The notes: a model not told the origin generated them from the sequence alone. A stretch of DNA of 64,000 nucleotides from Hybos culiciformis (GCA_964007475.1 OZ023273.1:148277308-148341307), one strand, 5' to 3'; positions 1 to 15,662 are shown, counted from the first letter of the stretch. Made by a program: numbers and translations.

Positions 1-300
1 ATAAAATTTCTTAAATACAATGTATTACATTTGGATTATACATGTCATCGGTCTTTTTATTTTTTGTTTATTTGTAAATTTTTTAGTAATTCAATGAACT
101 TAATATTCGTTGCGTCATCATAACACAAATTTCATTTAACTAGTTCAAAACTTCAAGCATTATTTAAAATTTTAAGGATACAACCTTACATACAGAACAA
201 AAAACAAGATCTGGAAACAAGGAAGTGTTGTCAAATGAGGAATAAAAATATGATAAACTAAAAAAAAAAACGAAATCATACAACACATTTTTATTTTTAC
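1..300. other. Intron 3' of Rbp9-like exon 3
   Basis: AT-rich intron sequence following the exon 3 donor. No coding similarity to the expected RRM2 continuation is visible, so the intron runs off the left edge. Confidence 0.6.
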
Positions 301-1227
<927 letters not shown>

Positions 1228-2354
1228 TTAAAAAATTTACTTGTAAAAAAAATTTTTTTTTTTATTAAAAAAAAGATTTTTTGAACTGATTTTAAAAAAA
1301 AAAATTATTCTTAAATCAATTATTTTAACAGCTTCAACGGAAATACTTAAAAAAAATTAGTATTTATATATATATAGATTTTTTTTAAATATAATACTGA
1401 TATTCAAAAGGCATTTAAAATCTGAAATGAAAGAAGAAAATAATTAAAACTTCATAAAGAAATCGAATGTTGAGACAGAAAGATTATTTACTAGTTTCAA
1501 TCGAATGAGAATATGATTTTCGTAAAACTTTTATGGTGGATACAAAACCTCATAACCCAATAACACAAGCTTTCAGTGTTTCAATAAAATAATAAATCTT
1601 CTCCAAAAAGAGATAAATTGTTTGAATTATTACTTTTCTATTATTTAAAATAACAAGTGTCTTTTAGCTTTTAGATTGAAGCAAAATCTATACAATACTA
1701 TGAAATGGAGCTAATTACCACAAGTTTATTTCGTACTTCAAAAAGTTGTGTGTACTAGGCATACTATATTTCTCTGTGGTAAAACATACTATATTAATAA
1801 GCTTAATATATAACAATTAAAAAGAAAAATTCTCTTTCTGTGCTCAACCTTCTAGGATTAAAAAAAAAAATTTAAAACATTAAAAAAGAAATTTTTACCT
1901 TCTGATTATTGTAGAAATTATTTCAAAAAGAAATTATGTGTAGATCTTTTTTTTTTTTTTTTTTTTTTAAATCACACAATTCATAAAAAAAATCCAAAAA
2001 TTGATGAAATTATCTGTAATTAGAAAAGGAATGTAAATCATAATTTATAATTTAACTTTTCTAATTAGTTTTTTTAAAAACTTTAATCCATAATAAATCC
2101 GGTTTCCTACTTGTCATAATTTGTGTAGTATTTATTTTACAGTAAGTACATTTACTTAGTAATTCGAACTTTTATTTAGATTTTTATTAGTTTATATTAT
2201 AATATATATACATTTTGCTAGCCAGTGGCAATTAGGCGATATCTTGCAATTTTGAGATTTGAAGTTAAGTACGTATTTTTATTCTATATGTAAAATGACT
2301 TATTTTACGCGGTAAATATTAAAAAAATTTAAGGAAATTTTATAATTTTTTTTT

Positions 2355-2468
2355 TTAAATCAGAAGTCAGATGTTCCTTTTTTCACACAATAATCAGATA
2401 TCTTAAAAAAATATTTTTAAGATGTCTCATTATTGTGTGGAAAATGCAACAATCTGATCTCTGATCTA
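2355..2468. repeat. Imperfect inverted repeat (MITE-like hairpin)
   Basis: Two arms of about 55 bp mirror one another: CACACAATAATCAGATATCTT on the left pairs with AAGATGTCTCATTATTGTGTG on the right, and AAATCAGAAGTCAGATGTT pairs with AACAATCTGATCTCTGATCT further out. The centre is AT-only. No target-site duplication is clear. A folded-back miniature element is the simplest reading. Confidence 0.55.
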
Positions 2469-5400
2469 AAAACATCTTATGATAGTTAAGAATTTTTTTA
2501 TTGCAATTAATATTTGAAAAAATTTTAAAATCTAGAAAAAAAATCTACCAAAATTAATTGAAGCATATTCTGAACGCCCGAAAAAAACATAAAAAAAAAA
2601 ACCAGGACCTGGTCGATTTGTGAATTTCCAATTTAATACCCAAAGTCTTTTCAATGTTTGATTTATTCTAATTTATTAAATTTACTCAAAATTTAATAAT
2701 TTTAAAAAATAATAGATATATATAATAAAATATCTTAAGAAATACATCATTAATTAAGTGCAATAAAGAAATATCTTCAAAAATCTTAAATCAGCGAAAT
2801 GATATTGTTAGAGCTCTCTTCTCGATTAAGTTTCTATGCTAAAATAAATGGCAAATATATGGTCTGAAAAAAACTAAAAATTATTTTAAGGACCAAAGGT
2901 ATAATACATTTTAAATATTTTTTGATAATACATTTTAAAGTTATTTCAATACTACAATTATTAAAAAAAAAAAACAAAAGAATTTATTGACGTTTTATAA
3001 AAAAATAAATAAAATAAAATTTGGAATGTAAACAAAATCTAAAGTAAACTCATTTAATTTAGTTTAATTATTAGAAAGAAAACAACCACAAATATGTTAG
3101 AAAAAAAAAATCGTAAATGAGAATTATTCATAAAAGAATATTAGAAAAACAAAAATAAAAAAAAATATTTTTAGAAATTCAAAAATAAATTTTATCCTCT
3201 CTTTTCTCTTAATAGAAAATAAAAACTATTCTAATAAATAACATAAATATATAATTGAGTAATATTTTCAAATAATAAATGATTGTGAAAATTGAAAATT
3301 TCAGCAAATTTTTTAATAAAATAAAAATATTATAATAATTATTCTTCCTGTCCTGTTATATGTAGTATATATACGTACATGCATAGATACCTATATAATA
3401 TATCCAAATCTTGGGAATATGTTTACCATGAATATAGAGATACTCTATTAAAATATTTGTAAAATGAAACTGATTTACAGAAACAGATTACATTGAATAG
3501 TAAACAATCCGGCCAATGCGTATTTTTTACTATCATGATTTTTATTAATGTTCCCATTTTTAAGTATTAACATTGTTTTCTGAATGTGAATATTCAATCA
3601 ACTTAAGTATCTGTTCGACTGGCAAAACTAAAATTCAGGAAAATTTCAACTTCATCAAAATAGTAAAAAAATCAGATTATGTTTAATTTATAAAAATTTT
3701 TATTCGCAAGATCAATTAGGTAATATTCGTGAAGATGATGTACCTACTGGGATGATATATTTATGTTCAATCTATATTACCCATTTACAATGGCAAAATT
3801 AATTAAATTTTTAACAACTTTATACCACCCAACTACTATTAAATTTAATTTCTATCAGTGAGCGAATTATTATTTAAGATGTGTTATAAATATCAATATT
3901 CTAGTACTGAAAAAATCTCAATCCAAAATTATTTTTTAATTTTATTTCTTTATAAACAATTTAACTGGATACAATAATGGTATAGACTTATTGAGTTATT
4001 TGTAGTTACGTACATTAAAATAAATATTATTTTCAGTAATTAATTATTGATTTAATTTTTTTTAACTTAAAAGTCTAAAAGTAGGTACCTACGATTTCTT
4101 CTTTAGGTCTTCTCATTTGTATATGAAAAAATAATTATTCTAATACTGAAATTTACTAATTGTCCATATCAAATAAATATAAAATAGAAAACAAAAATTA
4201 AAAATTTACACATTTTACTTAAAAAAATATATCTCGTACAAAATTCAAATTTCCTCATTTATGTGTAAAAAAAAGTGTGTACATTTTATTAATTACCAAT
4301 TAATCAAAATCTTCCTGTCATTAAAGATGTTTATTTTTTTTTTATTTTTATTATTATCGAAATATATATTTTATAAAAATTTCGTTACACAACTTAGATA
4401 GATACCTACATAGATATTAAATTAGTATTTTAATAATAAAAAAAAAAAAAAAAAACAAAAACAAAATTATTTATTTTTAGAGAAAACCACACCAGAGAGT
4501 ACAACACAAGATCATTAAAAATATATACATATATACAAAAAAACGAAACAAAAAAGTAAAATTATGAAGCAATTTATTATATAAAAATTATTAATTTAAT
4601 TTGAAAATTATAGAAATGATTATAGAAAAAAAATTTTCAATACTAACATCAAAACTTATATAAAAAAAAAAAATAAAATAAAAATCAGAATGTTTATAAT
4701 TTTTGTCCAAGTTTATTATTTCATTATTATTATTTTTTGATATATGATTAAAGTATATACATATATATATATATAGTTTTTCTTTTGATTTATAATTCAA
4801 TTATAAAATTTTATTTTTTTTATCTTTAATTTTGTTTTTAATTTAGTTGAAAAAAAAAAAAAAATTAAAAAATTAAAATAAAAGAGGTCACCAACAATTT
4901 TCTAAACTCAAAAAATTCTAGCGTGTTTTTAAAAAAAAAAGTTTAAATTTTTTTTTTCTTGCTTTTTATTTTGAAAATTAAATTTAAATTAAAAAATTAA
5001 TTTTTTTTTTTTTTATATTAAAATTAACAAAAAAAAAAAAAATAAATATTTTTATGTAAATAAATTCAAGAAACAAAATTAGAAGGAAAACAAAAAAAAA
5101 AAAAAAAAGAAAACCGGAAAGAAAATAAAAAATTTTTCCCAAAATTTATAAAAGTGTGATTTTTCCAATTCAACAAAAATCAAACTAAAAATCATCAAGT
5201 AAAAATATGTTCCCCCTTTTCAAAAAAAAATAAATAAAAAAAGAAAATTTATTTCAGCGCAGTCTCGCTGAGAAGAAAATAGAAGAAAAAAAGAGAAAAA
5301 CGACATGAAAAGAAAATTTTACGATAAATGTGGAAAAAAAAAAACTAATCTAATCATTTGAAAATTTATAATAATTTTAAATGTCAGAAGAAAAAAAAAA

Positions 5401-5639
5401 AACAAAATGTTTAGCAGAAAAAAAATATTATTTTTATTTACAGAAGTTGTTGGAAAAACTATTTTTTTTTTTTTTTTATTGTCAATTTTACTAGTTCACG
5501 TAATAGTAATATCATGATTTAATTAAATACTATCTTTAAATTGAAATTGACGTTTAATCTTAATATGCATAAAATTGATTGTTAAGATGTCCCTTTTTAA
5601 GGAAAACTATTTGAGTAAATGTCTCCAAACATAATATAT

Positions 5640-6190
5640 TATTAAGGACAGCGCTTAGGCTATAGTTCAGGTTTGGAGCCGTTAGGTGGCACCAGGGCTG
5701 CACTGGGAAAGAATTTAGGACCGGGAAATTCAAATTTTTCTTTGTAAAAAAATTATCTAAGCGTGAGATAAAACAGTACAATTTTAAACAATAGATTTTG
5801 GTACGGCCAACCGGAAAACTCCCGCTAACTTGTTAGACCAGTTCCAGTCCAGCTCTGGGTGGCACTATTATCCGCGAAAACGTCCAAAATTATGCATTAA
5901 AAATAAATTCACCTCCTTCAAATCATAAGAAACCGCGAAAAAAAATAAATTGAAAGTTTTTCGTTATGTAAAGAATTTCGGCTATAGGTGTGTCATATAA
6001 TATTCCCCTCCATCTTGTCGTCCAATCTAAGCGGCAAAAATCGGGAAAATTATAAATAAAATACATCTTCTTCAAATCTTCAAATCTCATCGTAACTAAC
6101 TCATGAAAATTGCAGTTTTCGGATAAGAAAGTGAGAATATCCCTCCATCATGTCCAATCGCTGCAACTAACCCGCGAAAACTTCTTTAAA
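5640..6190. repeat. Diverged repeat-bearing mobile-element remnant
   Basis: This stretch is less AT-rich than its surroundings and contains recurring degenerate motifs: CCGCGAAAAC at about 5872 and 6172, a CCTCCATC-TGTC(G)TCCAATC block at about 6010 and a CCTCCATCATGTCCAATC block at about 6142, and CTTC(T)TTCAAATC phrases at about 5913 and 6068. That suggests two to three decayed copies of a unit of roughly 130-150 bp. The same CCCGCGAAAAC phrase recurs near 14,197. No coding domain is recognisable, so class assignment is open. Confidence 0.4.
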
Positions 6191-7831
6191 CTAAAATTAT
6201 AAAAACTTAAAATAATATTTGAATTCTAAAACTATGAATTTTTTTTAATGTCATTGTTAATATTATCTTTCATATTTAAAATTTGGCAAATTATTTGTGA
6301 AATTAAAAATTTTGTTTATATCTTTTCCAAGTTTTTTTTTTTTAATTAAAATATTTTTGACGACATAGAAATTTTGTACATAATCAATTTATTTTTCTCT
6401 TTTAAAATATTTATTTAATAAAAAAAAAAAAATTAATTTATATTATATTTATGCGTAGGATTAGGTTGTTGTGTACCTATTTAAAAAAAAAAAATAATTT
6501 TAATTTTAATTTATATAACTATTATTAATTGAGATGATAAATAAAAAAAAAATTTGCCGACTTTCGTGATTAACATAATAAGCAAGCAGGTTACTGACCT
6601 ATACAACAATTTTTCATTTCTTTTACTTTTTTTTTTTTTTTTTTTAATTCATAAAATTGGTTCTACATAGGTATATATTATTTTTTTGTTAGAAGAAGAA
6701 GTCAAGAACCTTTAAACATAATTTTTAGGTACACATTAACCACTCCCTTACATTGGTTTTTTTTTTTTTTTGTTTCATTTTTTTACCCGACTTTCATTGA
6801 ATAAAAAAATAAAATACACATGAAAAATAGTCACAGATAAAATTAAAAAAAAATATACATATATTTTTTTATCCTTGATAAAATAATTTTTTATCTTTAA
6901 GTTTTTTCATATATAAAATTGTTAAATTTTTGGAATTTTTTTCCCCATCCCTATCTTTAACAGAGCTTAATTTTTATTACCTACTTAGTTATATTTAATT
7001 AGCTAAAATTTTTTTTTAATATTACTTTAATTTCATTAATAAATTACAAAAAAAAAGTAATATTTGAATATCCTTACCGTAAAAACTAAAAAAAATTATT
7101 AACTCCTGATTTCAATTAATTCAGTCTTTCATTTCTTAGTACATAGGTACTAAAATGGATTTGACGTTTTCAGCCTAGCTAGATCAGCAACAAAATCTGA
7201 TTCAAAAATAATTTACTTTTTTTTTTCTAATTTTATTTTATATTTTTTTTTTTTTTCAAAACAAGAAAGAAAAATAAATAAAAATTAAAATTAAATTTGA
7301 TTTTGAAGATTATTATCCCGGAAAATAACCTGAAAAATACTATTTTCACGTATACACAAAATCAATATAATCCTCATTTTTTGTTTTTGTTTTTTTTTTT
7401 TTTTGGTTTTAATTCAGAAAAAAAAATCCGATGTTTTTTTTTATTTGCCAGAAATGCACAACTTTTGAATAGAGTACTATAAAATCACTAAAAATGATTT
7501 TCCATTATAAATTGTATATAATGTTTCCTAAAAAAAAAAAGAAAAAAAAAATTATATATATACCTACAGGATGATTATCCTTGAATATCCTTGTAAAAAA
7601 TATTAAATCAAAATAAATCTGCACTTTGATAATAATGCAAATATAAGTTTCTAATTAATATTAACAGTTCTATCACAGTGAAGCAAAATGATGTGGAGCA
7701 TTGGGATAGTATATCTATTTTTTAGAAAAAATAAATTATAGTCTTTCAGAAGAATTACCGGTTTTAAGCATAAATGCTAAAAATGAGGATAACCTGACAA
7801 TAATAATGTACTTCAATCCCAGTTGTTCGGA

Positions 7832-7888
7832 ACCGCTTATTAATAGTACCACTTACTAGTAGAACCGCTTACTAGTAGAACCGCTAGT
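7832..7888. repeat. Short tandem repeat, 16-bp unit
   Basis: Three to four imperfect copies of ACCGCTTACTAGTAGA in direct succession, ending in CCGCTAGTATAC. No associated gene. Confidence 0.6.
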
Positions 7889-10800
7889 ATACATTTTTTT
7901 TTAATAATTATCAAAGAAGTCAATACCTCGAAATCATAAGCAAACATTAACATAACAGAGTTTTAAGACTATGCTTATTACTACATACGTTCATATTATA
8001 AATACATATTATTTTTTAATTCCTAGGTAGTACCCTGTAGATAAATGCATTATGAAAAACGAATAATAATTTTCAACAATAAGAAAATTTTATTTAAAAA
8101 AAAATATATATATTTTTCCCTTTACTTTTATTTTGTTCCAAATACATTTTCTGTTATAATTTCGTGCAAGAAAAACATGACAAGGTCTGACATATTTAAT
8201 ACATTTTTTTTTGTAACAACAATTTGAATTAATTGAATAATAAACAAAATTTAAAATAAAATTTAGAAGTCACTATTATGAAATATTATCTTCTAAATAA
8301 TTTGTACATATTAATTACTTTTAGTTTTAAAATAAAAATCATAAAAAATGTGAATTTTAGGTAATAGGGAATTATTTTACAACAAAACTAAGTAAGTAGA
8401 ATACGCTTATCTTTTCGTCACTATTGTTTACAGGAAATGTAATGTATTTAGTTAATAATAATATCAATGTACAAACATTATCAATTTAAAAGGAAACAAG
8501 AAATCTTGCCTTATTTAAAAATCCAAAAAGCTTAGGATTTTTTTTAAACAAAAATTTTTCCTTATAATAAAATAACACCTAAAAATGAGGAAAATATAAA
8601 TTGTTATATACTAGTAGGTAAATAGGTAGATATATATTTATATATATATTTAGGTATACTAGGAACTTTATTGCACTACTAACTATTATATACTATCTAC
8701 ATGTACATATATACACAAATACATTTTTCCTTTTAACTAAGTACATATATATTTTTGAATAGTAAACCACAAATCAAAATTAATTATTTTTATAAATTAT
8801 TCACCTAGTTTTCTGCCAAGTAAATGTAATATATAATAAATTATTATTTTTTTTTTATTTTTTATTTTTTTAGCAAATTAATTAATTTTGCTTATACAAA
8901 AAAAAAAAAAAAAAACAACAAACTCACAATTTTCTTTTTCACATATATAATAAATATAAAATTAAGAAAAAAAAAAAAAAAAACCAGGAAATGCAAAATG
9001 CTATAATAAATTTTGTAGTATCCTAGAAAGCTTTTTTAGGCGTCTTAAAAGCTTTTGTTAAATTTCATTCAAGAATGAATTAAAAGATTTTTTTATAAAT
9101 TTTTTTTTATAAATATTATAGAAAAATATTTAATAATGATAAAAAAATTTATTAATAAAAAAAAATTTAGAATTTTTTATTTTATTGAAAAGTTTAAATT
9201 AACAAATTATTTTTTCTTTTTTATTCAATTTTAAATAATTTAAAGAAAAATTATAATAAACCGAAACCGAAAAACACAATTTTCATTCAGAGTTCGAGAA
9301 CTAAATAAGAAGAAAAAGGATGAAATTTCAAATTTTTCCTTTTTTTTTGTTTTTTTCCTATTCATCTGTCTAGATAGTATCCTAAAGTTCAAAAATATAT
9401 AAATGTTGAACGAAATTGACGAGGTTAGTAACAAAAGTGTTGGGAAATGATAATACTCCAAAAATTATTTCTTTTCATCGATATAAGGTTGTTTAAGAAA
9501 TTATTATTAAAAATTTAAAGACTCTTTGTCAAAAAAGTTAAAACCTCTAATATTGTTTAAAAAAAGGAAAAATGTTACTTCTCAATTGTTGACATTGTCA
9601 CATTATTACCTAAAATAAATTTAGAGTCATACATATAATAAAATATAACATTAAGTAACTTAAAATTATAAAAATTTTCTAAGAATAATTGTTTTTCCCT
9701 AATTGAGCTGCTTTTGTCATACAAAAGTTCTTCCTAGAACTTGTTTAAATTTATTTGAAATATTTCAAAAAAATGTGAGCTGTTTTAAGAGAAAAAAGAT
9801 GTTCGCATTTCACGATTCTAAACAAATTTTCCCAAAATCTCATTTTCAAAATTTCGTTTCCTAAAATCTACTTATTTTGCTCACAGGCACATCACTACTA
9901 CACAATTGAAGCCCTGAAAGAAGAAATAAAACTTATTATTAATAATTGAACCCCTGAAATATTTTTTTTTACTTCAACTTTTAACATATTATATTTTTAT
10001 ATGATTTGAGTTTATAATTTTCAGAAGTATGTCAGTTTTAAAGCTCCCAAAAGAATGAGAAAAAGGATATATTTAAATTTGACTTTAGGTATATTATTAA
10101 AAATACAAATGTATGGGTAAAATAAATTAACTTTATTCTTTTATAAAAATGTAGGAAGCATTTAATTTTAACTGAGAGCTTCTCATTTGAAAATGTGTAA
10201 CAAAAATTAAAAAAAATAATAGGTATCGCATTGACTAAGCATTTAGTATGTTTCACTTATAAAAGCTTAATATAGAAAATTTATATAAATAAGTACAGAA
10301 TTTATTTGAAGAAAGAGTTGCAATCGACAGCTTCAGTCATTCATAATAAAATATGGATTGCTTAACAATCTTTGATGAACTACATAGGATACATAAAATT
10401 TTTAAGACATAAATTAATAATTAAGAATTTTATTTAGGAGAAGCTCAGTTCGTAATACAATATTTATGATTTAACAAATTTTTTATTTAATTGTTTATTG
10501 TAAAATTATGATGTATCCTAAAATTTAAATATGAGTTTATGAGTTTACTTCCCGTGCATCGTTTTCTAAAACTTATTTTTTTTTTTCCAAATATTCATCC
10601 TAAGTTTGACTTATAAATTTTATATTGACATTATTCTATTTTTGATGAAATGGAGTTGATTAGTTTCAAATGTCAATGTGGTGGACATTTGAATGCAATC
10701 GTGATAGCAAAAATAAATAAACATTTACTTAAAAATGATAATATTGTCAGAACATATTTAATATTTATATATATAAAATTTATCAATCCTTTAAGAGAAT

Positions 10801-13800
10801 TGGGAGGAAAAGCTTTATTTCTAAAGGTATTCTAAAGGAAAGAGTTAAAATGATTTTCATATTGAGTTAGGTTTGATTTCTTCTCGCCTTTTAGGACGAA
10901 GTGAATAGCTTTTTAATTCTTTTTTTATTTTGTCTCAGCTGACTAGTCTTCTGAGACAGTAAAAAGTAACCATACTATTCCATATTTTCTGCAAAAAAAA
11001 AAAAAAAAAACAGGAATAAAATTATGTCAAAAGACCACTGAACTTTAATCTAATGATTGGAATAAAAAAAAATACTTTAAGGCATTGCATATCAACACAA
11101 CACAGCTTCATTTACTTTACGAAGCTTCTTCCAAAATTAGCCATGAACAGATTCTAAAGCATGGCACAACTCTAACACGAAACTGTACAACTGTTAGGTA
11201 AAAAGATAATTTTTAACTAAATTTCTAATAAGTTTCTAAATTACACACGAAGCATATATTCGAAGAGTCAGCTCCAAAATTTTATAAATAATATCTCTCA
11301 AAAACATATTCTTTTGAATTTGAAACATATTTTTAGAAATTCAATATTCTAGTTTTTAACTCTCGACAGCTTAATAGGTGTGTACAAAGTATAATATTTT
11401 TTGTCAATCAGAAAATTTTGCACATTCCAGTCTAGTTTCATGGGAAACTAGGTCCAAACTACTTCAATTACATATGCATGGTTATCTAGGTCAACCTACC
11501 TTATAATTTTAAAAAATATTGTTTTTTAAAAGATGATTGGGATCTCTTCGAGTTCAAGCATGTACATATAATATTAAATTGTCTAAAAATATTTAAAAAA
11601 TTGTACCTACCTATTTAAGTTGTATATAAATTTTAAAAAATGTAAACAATAAAAATTTAAATTTTTTATTCTATTTCTAAAATTACTAAAAAAAAATTTA
11701 TTATTTAAAGTTAGTTTTTGTTTTTGATTTCCAGAAATAGAAATTCATTTTTCCTCGAATTTTGTCACAGCCGGTGAATTATCTTTTATAGGAGGAATTC
11801 ACAAAAATCATCAAAATAATATTAAAATTTTGTTATAACTTTAAACTTTTTAATTTTTATATATTTTAAATTATTATTTTAAATAAATTAATTAATGTTT
11901 CTTTTTTTTTCTTTTTTTGTTGACTGTTTTTGAGTTTCAAAAATCGAAATATTTATATTTTTTATATATTAATTTTTCACAGCCATCAAAACAGCAAACA
12001 GAATAACCTAAACAACAAAACAATGGGGAAAAAAACAAAATAAACTTTTAAGAATTGAACGAAAAAAAAGCACTCACTCAAATTGTCATACGATTATTAA
12101 AAGCGATTCTGTCTGAGTAGAGTACCTATTTTAATTTTTTAATATTGAAAGCACAAATAAATGTCAATTATATTTGTAATTTATCTAAGAACAAATTTTT
12201 GTTTCAAAAATAAAAATAAGCCCATTTTTAATTTTTTATAGTAAGCAAAAATGGGTTAATTAGATTTTTGTTGGATTATTTTAAAAACACTCAAATAATT
12301 CAAATTGTTTTTTGTTTACATTTTTTGTGGTTTGTAGTTGTCTTGTCGCATATTATAATTTTTGAAGTAGGTACAGCTTTTAGCTTTTATGGATAGAAAA
12401 GCTTTTTAAGTGTCAATGACCTTGTCTAGACAAATTTGATTTTTACCGTTATATTATATGGTGTCATGAAAATCTAAAAAAATTTCAAATATCTTTTTGA
12501 GTATCTACCGATATATTTGGCAAAAATTCAAATTTTAAAAACACTTACCTGAAAATGTTGAAATTTTTTCAAATCTTACAAATCGGAAACTTATTTTTTC
12601 TTTTTATTATTTTTTTAAAAAATTTATTTTTTTTATTTTTTTGATAAACATTGAATTTTTCCTTTCGCCTTGTATATATTCAAAATATAAACAATAGAGA
12701 AAAATTAAAAAAAAAAATTAAATCTAAATTCAAAAAAAAAAAAAGAAAAAAAAAGGAAATTAATGAAAATTTAGATTAGAAATTAGATTAGAAAAATAAT
12801 TTCAAAATAACTTTAATTAAAATTATTAAAATTACGAAAAAAAAGAACTTTTATTATCGAACCGCTGAAAGGTCTTCACATCTTCTTTACAAACTTTTAC
12901 TTAAGGTCGGGTTTAAAAAAAACCATTAGCAATGCTATCTGTATCATGCCTTTGAATATTTTATATTTAAAGTTATCACGATGTGAACAAAGAAAGGGTT
13001 CGGGGTTTCTACACAAAATTTATCAATAATTTTTAAGCAGGTCCAGTCTGAAATTCAATTGAATATTTTATTATAGCTTACCTATTAATTTTTTTTATGG
13101 TCCACAAAGCTTTTATTCGTTCCATTCGTCACCAAGGTTTTTATAAAATTTTCCTTAAAATTAATTTACAAGTTGTAGTTAAGTAATCACTACTCATGTA
13201 AGATGAAACCTAAGAAAACGTAATATTAATTCGATATTTTCATTTTTAGCTCTTTGCACAACTTGTTTTAATTGTGCCTTCTTTGACCAAATCAACTTCA
13301 TCAAATCATTATGTGGATTATGTGTAACAATGGTAGTAATGAACTTCATATTACGAATCAGACCTAAATAAACACTGAAGATGAAATTAATTCATTAATA
13401 TTGAAAATAATTAAAAGAAAAAAAAATGTGTATTAATATATTTTTCATTTATTTTTAAATATTTTCTTTTTCTATTATCATCCCTTATAAAAAAAATTAA
13501 ATTTTTTTTTTTTCTTACAATTAGGTATTTTTAGTTTTCCTTTTTTTTTTGTTAATTATTATTATAAGAATTATTAATTTTTATTAAATATTATATAAAT
13601 ATTGAAAATTAAAATTTTATTTAATATAATTATAATATATTTATGTACATAATATTATAAATTTTTGTTTTAAACTTTTTTTATCATTTACAAATTTGAA
13701 TTATATATCTATAGGTAGTCATAATATTTATTATATATAAATTTTTGTATTTAAATGTCAGTTTGTCCAATAAAAAAAACATTTTTTTTGGCCAATTTCA

Positions 13801-14266
13801 TATAAAAAATTCAATTAATTTTTTTTTTTTAAATTTTATTTTTATTATTATAGAGTACCTACCGTAGATAATAGTTAGTAACTACTAAATATGAAAAAAA
13901 AATATATATATTGAATATTATATTAATTTTATGATTACTATTATTATTAGAATTTATGTATCATTGTTCCGCTAATTTTATTTTATTTTGTGATTATATT
14001 ATGTAAATATAATGTATTATATATTTATATTATATAATAAATACAGTAGATATATTATTTTCATAAATTTGCACAAATATATTTAACAAGTTTTATTTTT
14101 ATTGTGAAAATGTTGAAACCTGATTTCATAAAAGGAAACAAAAATAGATTAAAAAATAAACATTAACTTAACAGGCAAATAGGTTCAAATTGACCCCGCG
14201 AAAACTTTGTGGTGAAGATCGTTGTCATTTATTTTAATGATTTTAGACCTTTGAGATATTAGCAAA

Positions 14267-14410
14267 TACGAAAAATGTATGAAAAAAAAATATTTCATTA
14301 AATTCTAATGAAATAAAGAAAAAAATCAAAATTCTGGCCTGGTAACTTTTTCTGTTTTAACTTTTATTTTTTTGTGGTCCTATACCGCAGAAGAATGTTT
14401 GGCGCAAAAT
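14267..14410 (+). repeat. Dispersed repeat, copy A
   Basis: Shares its order of motifs with 48073-48235: TACGAAAAATGTATGAAAAA, AAATTCTA, AAAATTCTGGCC, GTAACTTTTTC, then TTTTTTTGTGGTCCTA and ACCGCAG. Copy B carries about 25 extra bases after the CTGGCC phrase. The direct relation of two such specific strings 34 kb apart marks an interspersed repeat family. Confidence 0.6.
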
Positions 14411-15416
14411 CCTAATTTATTAAAATTAAGTAACAATAATTTGGTTAAAAAGTATGTAGGTACACAACACTATTTTTTTTTGCCCTTATGAGGAAGGAAA
14501 TGTCTTCTGGATGTATGAATACGAAGTAAACAAAATCCTTAGAATATTAGTTCTTTTTGCATGTCATGAATTAAATCATTTTTCTTATCCTTTAATTTTA
14601 ACAAAAATTTAATTCTATTACACTTAGAAAATTTTAAGATTTTATTAAATATTATTTAAAATTTTCTAATATCTTTATATATTTATAAAAAAAAATTGCT
14701 TCAATTAATTATTATTGCAAATATGATTTTTTTTCCGACTTAATATTAAAATATTATAAAGAAACAAACTAGGTACATTTTAAAATATTTTAACAGTCAA
14801 AAATAAAACTTGCCAAATTATTTGAGAATTAATAAAGAATCGTCAAATTCTTTCCACTTCTCAAGTAGTTTTAGAAGAGGAAACTTCCACTTCCATATTT
14901 TTAGATGCGAATAAGGTATTAAAATGTTTTTTTAATGAGAAACTTAAATTAAAAAAAAAAATAAATGTTTCGTAAAATTTTTATATAAAAAAGAAAACAA
15001 GGCAAACAATTAAGGCAAAAAATTATATGAAATAGTAGAATATTATATTGTATAATAACTTTTCTGGTAAAATTCGATAATATATTTTTACAAAAAATTT
15101 TATTCGCACCAACACAGACATATTTATTCCAAAAAAAGAAGACTGACAATATTACAAAAACTCACATTTCATTTTCTTTTTCTGCTTTCATTATCATTAT
15201 TTTCTTCATAGCAGTTCATATTTTTGATGGAGACTTAATAAGGTTTTTTGAAATCATTTGGTATTATAATATTATTGCTTCAAGTTTTAAAGAAGCAATT
15301 AGAAAAATATGATAAAATATAAATATACTTTAAAAGCTTAGTTCGTCGCTGGTTATTCAATCTTGTGTTTCCTTACCAATTTTGGCTAAACCGCCTATAA
15401 TCGAACTTACTGTAAT

Positions 15417-15500
15417 GTGATATTTTTTCGGAAATCTTATTTTCTTTTTGACTTGAATGAAATTAGGAGTATTTGAATAAGATTTTCGGAAAAATATCAC
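15417..15500. repeat. Inverted repeat, 25-bp arms
   Basis: Left arm starting GTGATATTTTTTCGGAAATC (15417-15441) and right arm ending GAAAAATATCAC (15476-15500) are near-perfect reverse complements, with about two mismatches and a 34-base spacer. It could fold in RNA or be a miniature element. No transposase or TSD is apparent. Confidence 0.55.
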
Positions 15501-15662
15501 TTCTCAGCGGATTCTGGAATTGGCTTATTAATTCAACATTTAACTATTTATTAGAAACAAAATATGTAAATTTGTTTTTTTTTAATAATTCACTAATCCA
15601 TCAATCTATCTAAATATAAATTATTTAAATAAATTACTTTTTCTTGACGATATGCATACGTA

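Noticed and set aside
4591..4800. Ile/Tyr/Phe/Asn-only frames in AT-rich DNA (also at 8045, 42047, 52696, 61171)
   Set aside because: Composition is what random AT-rich sequence gives. No domain, no splice context and no start context.
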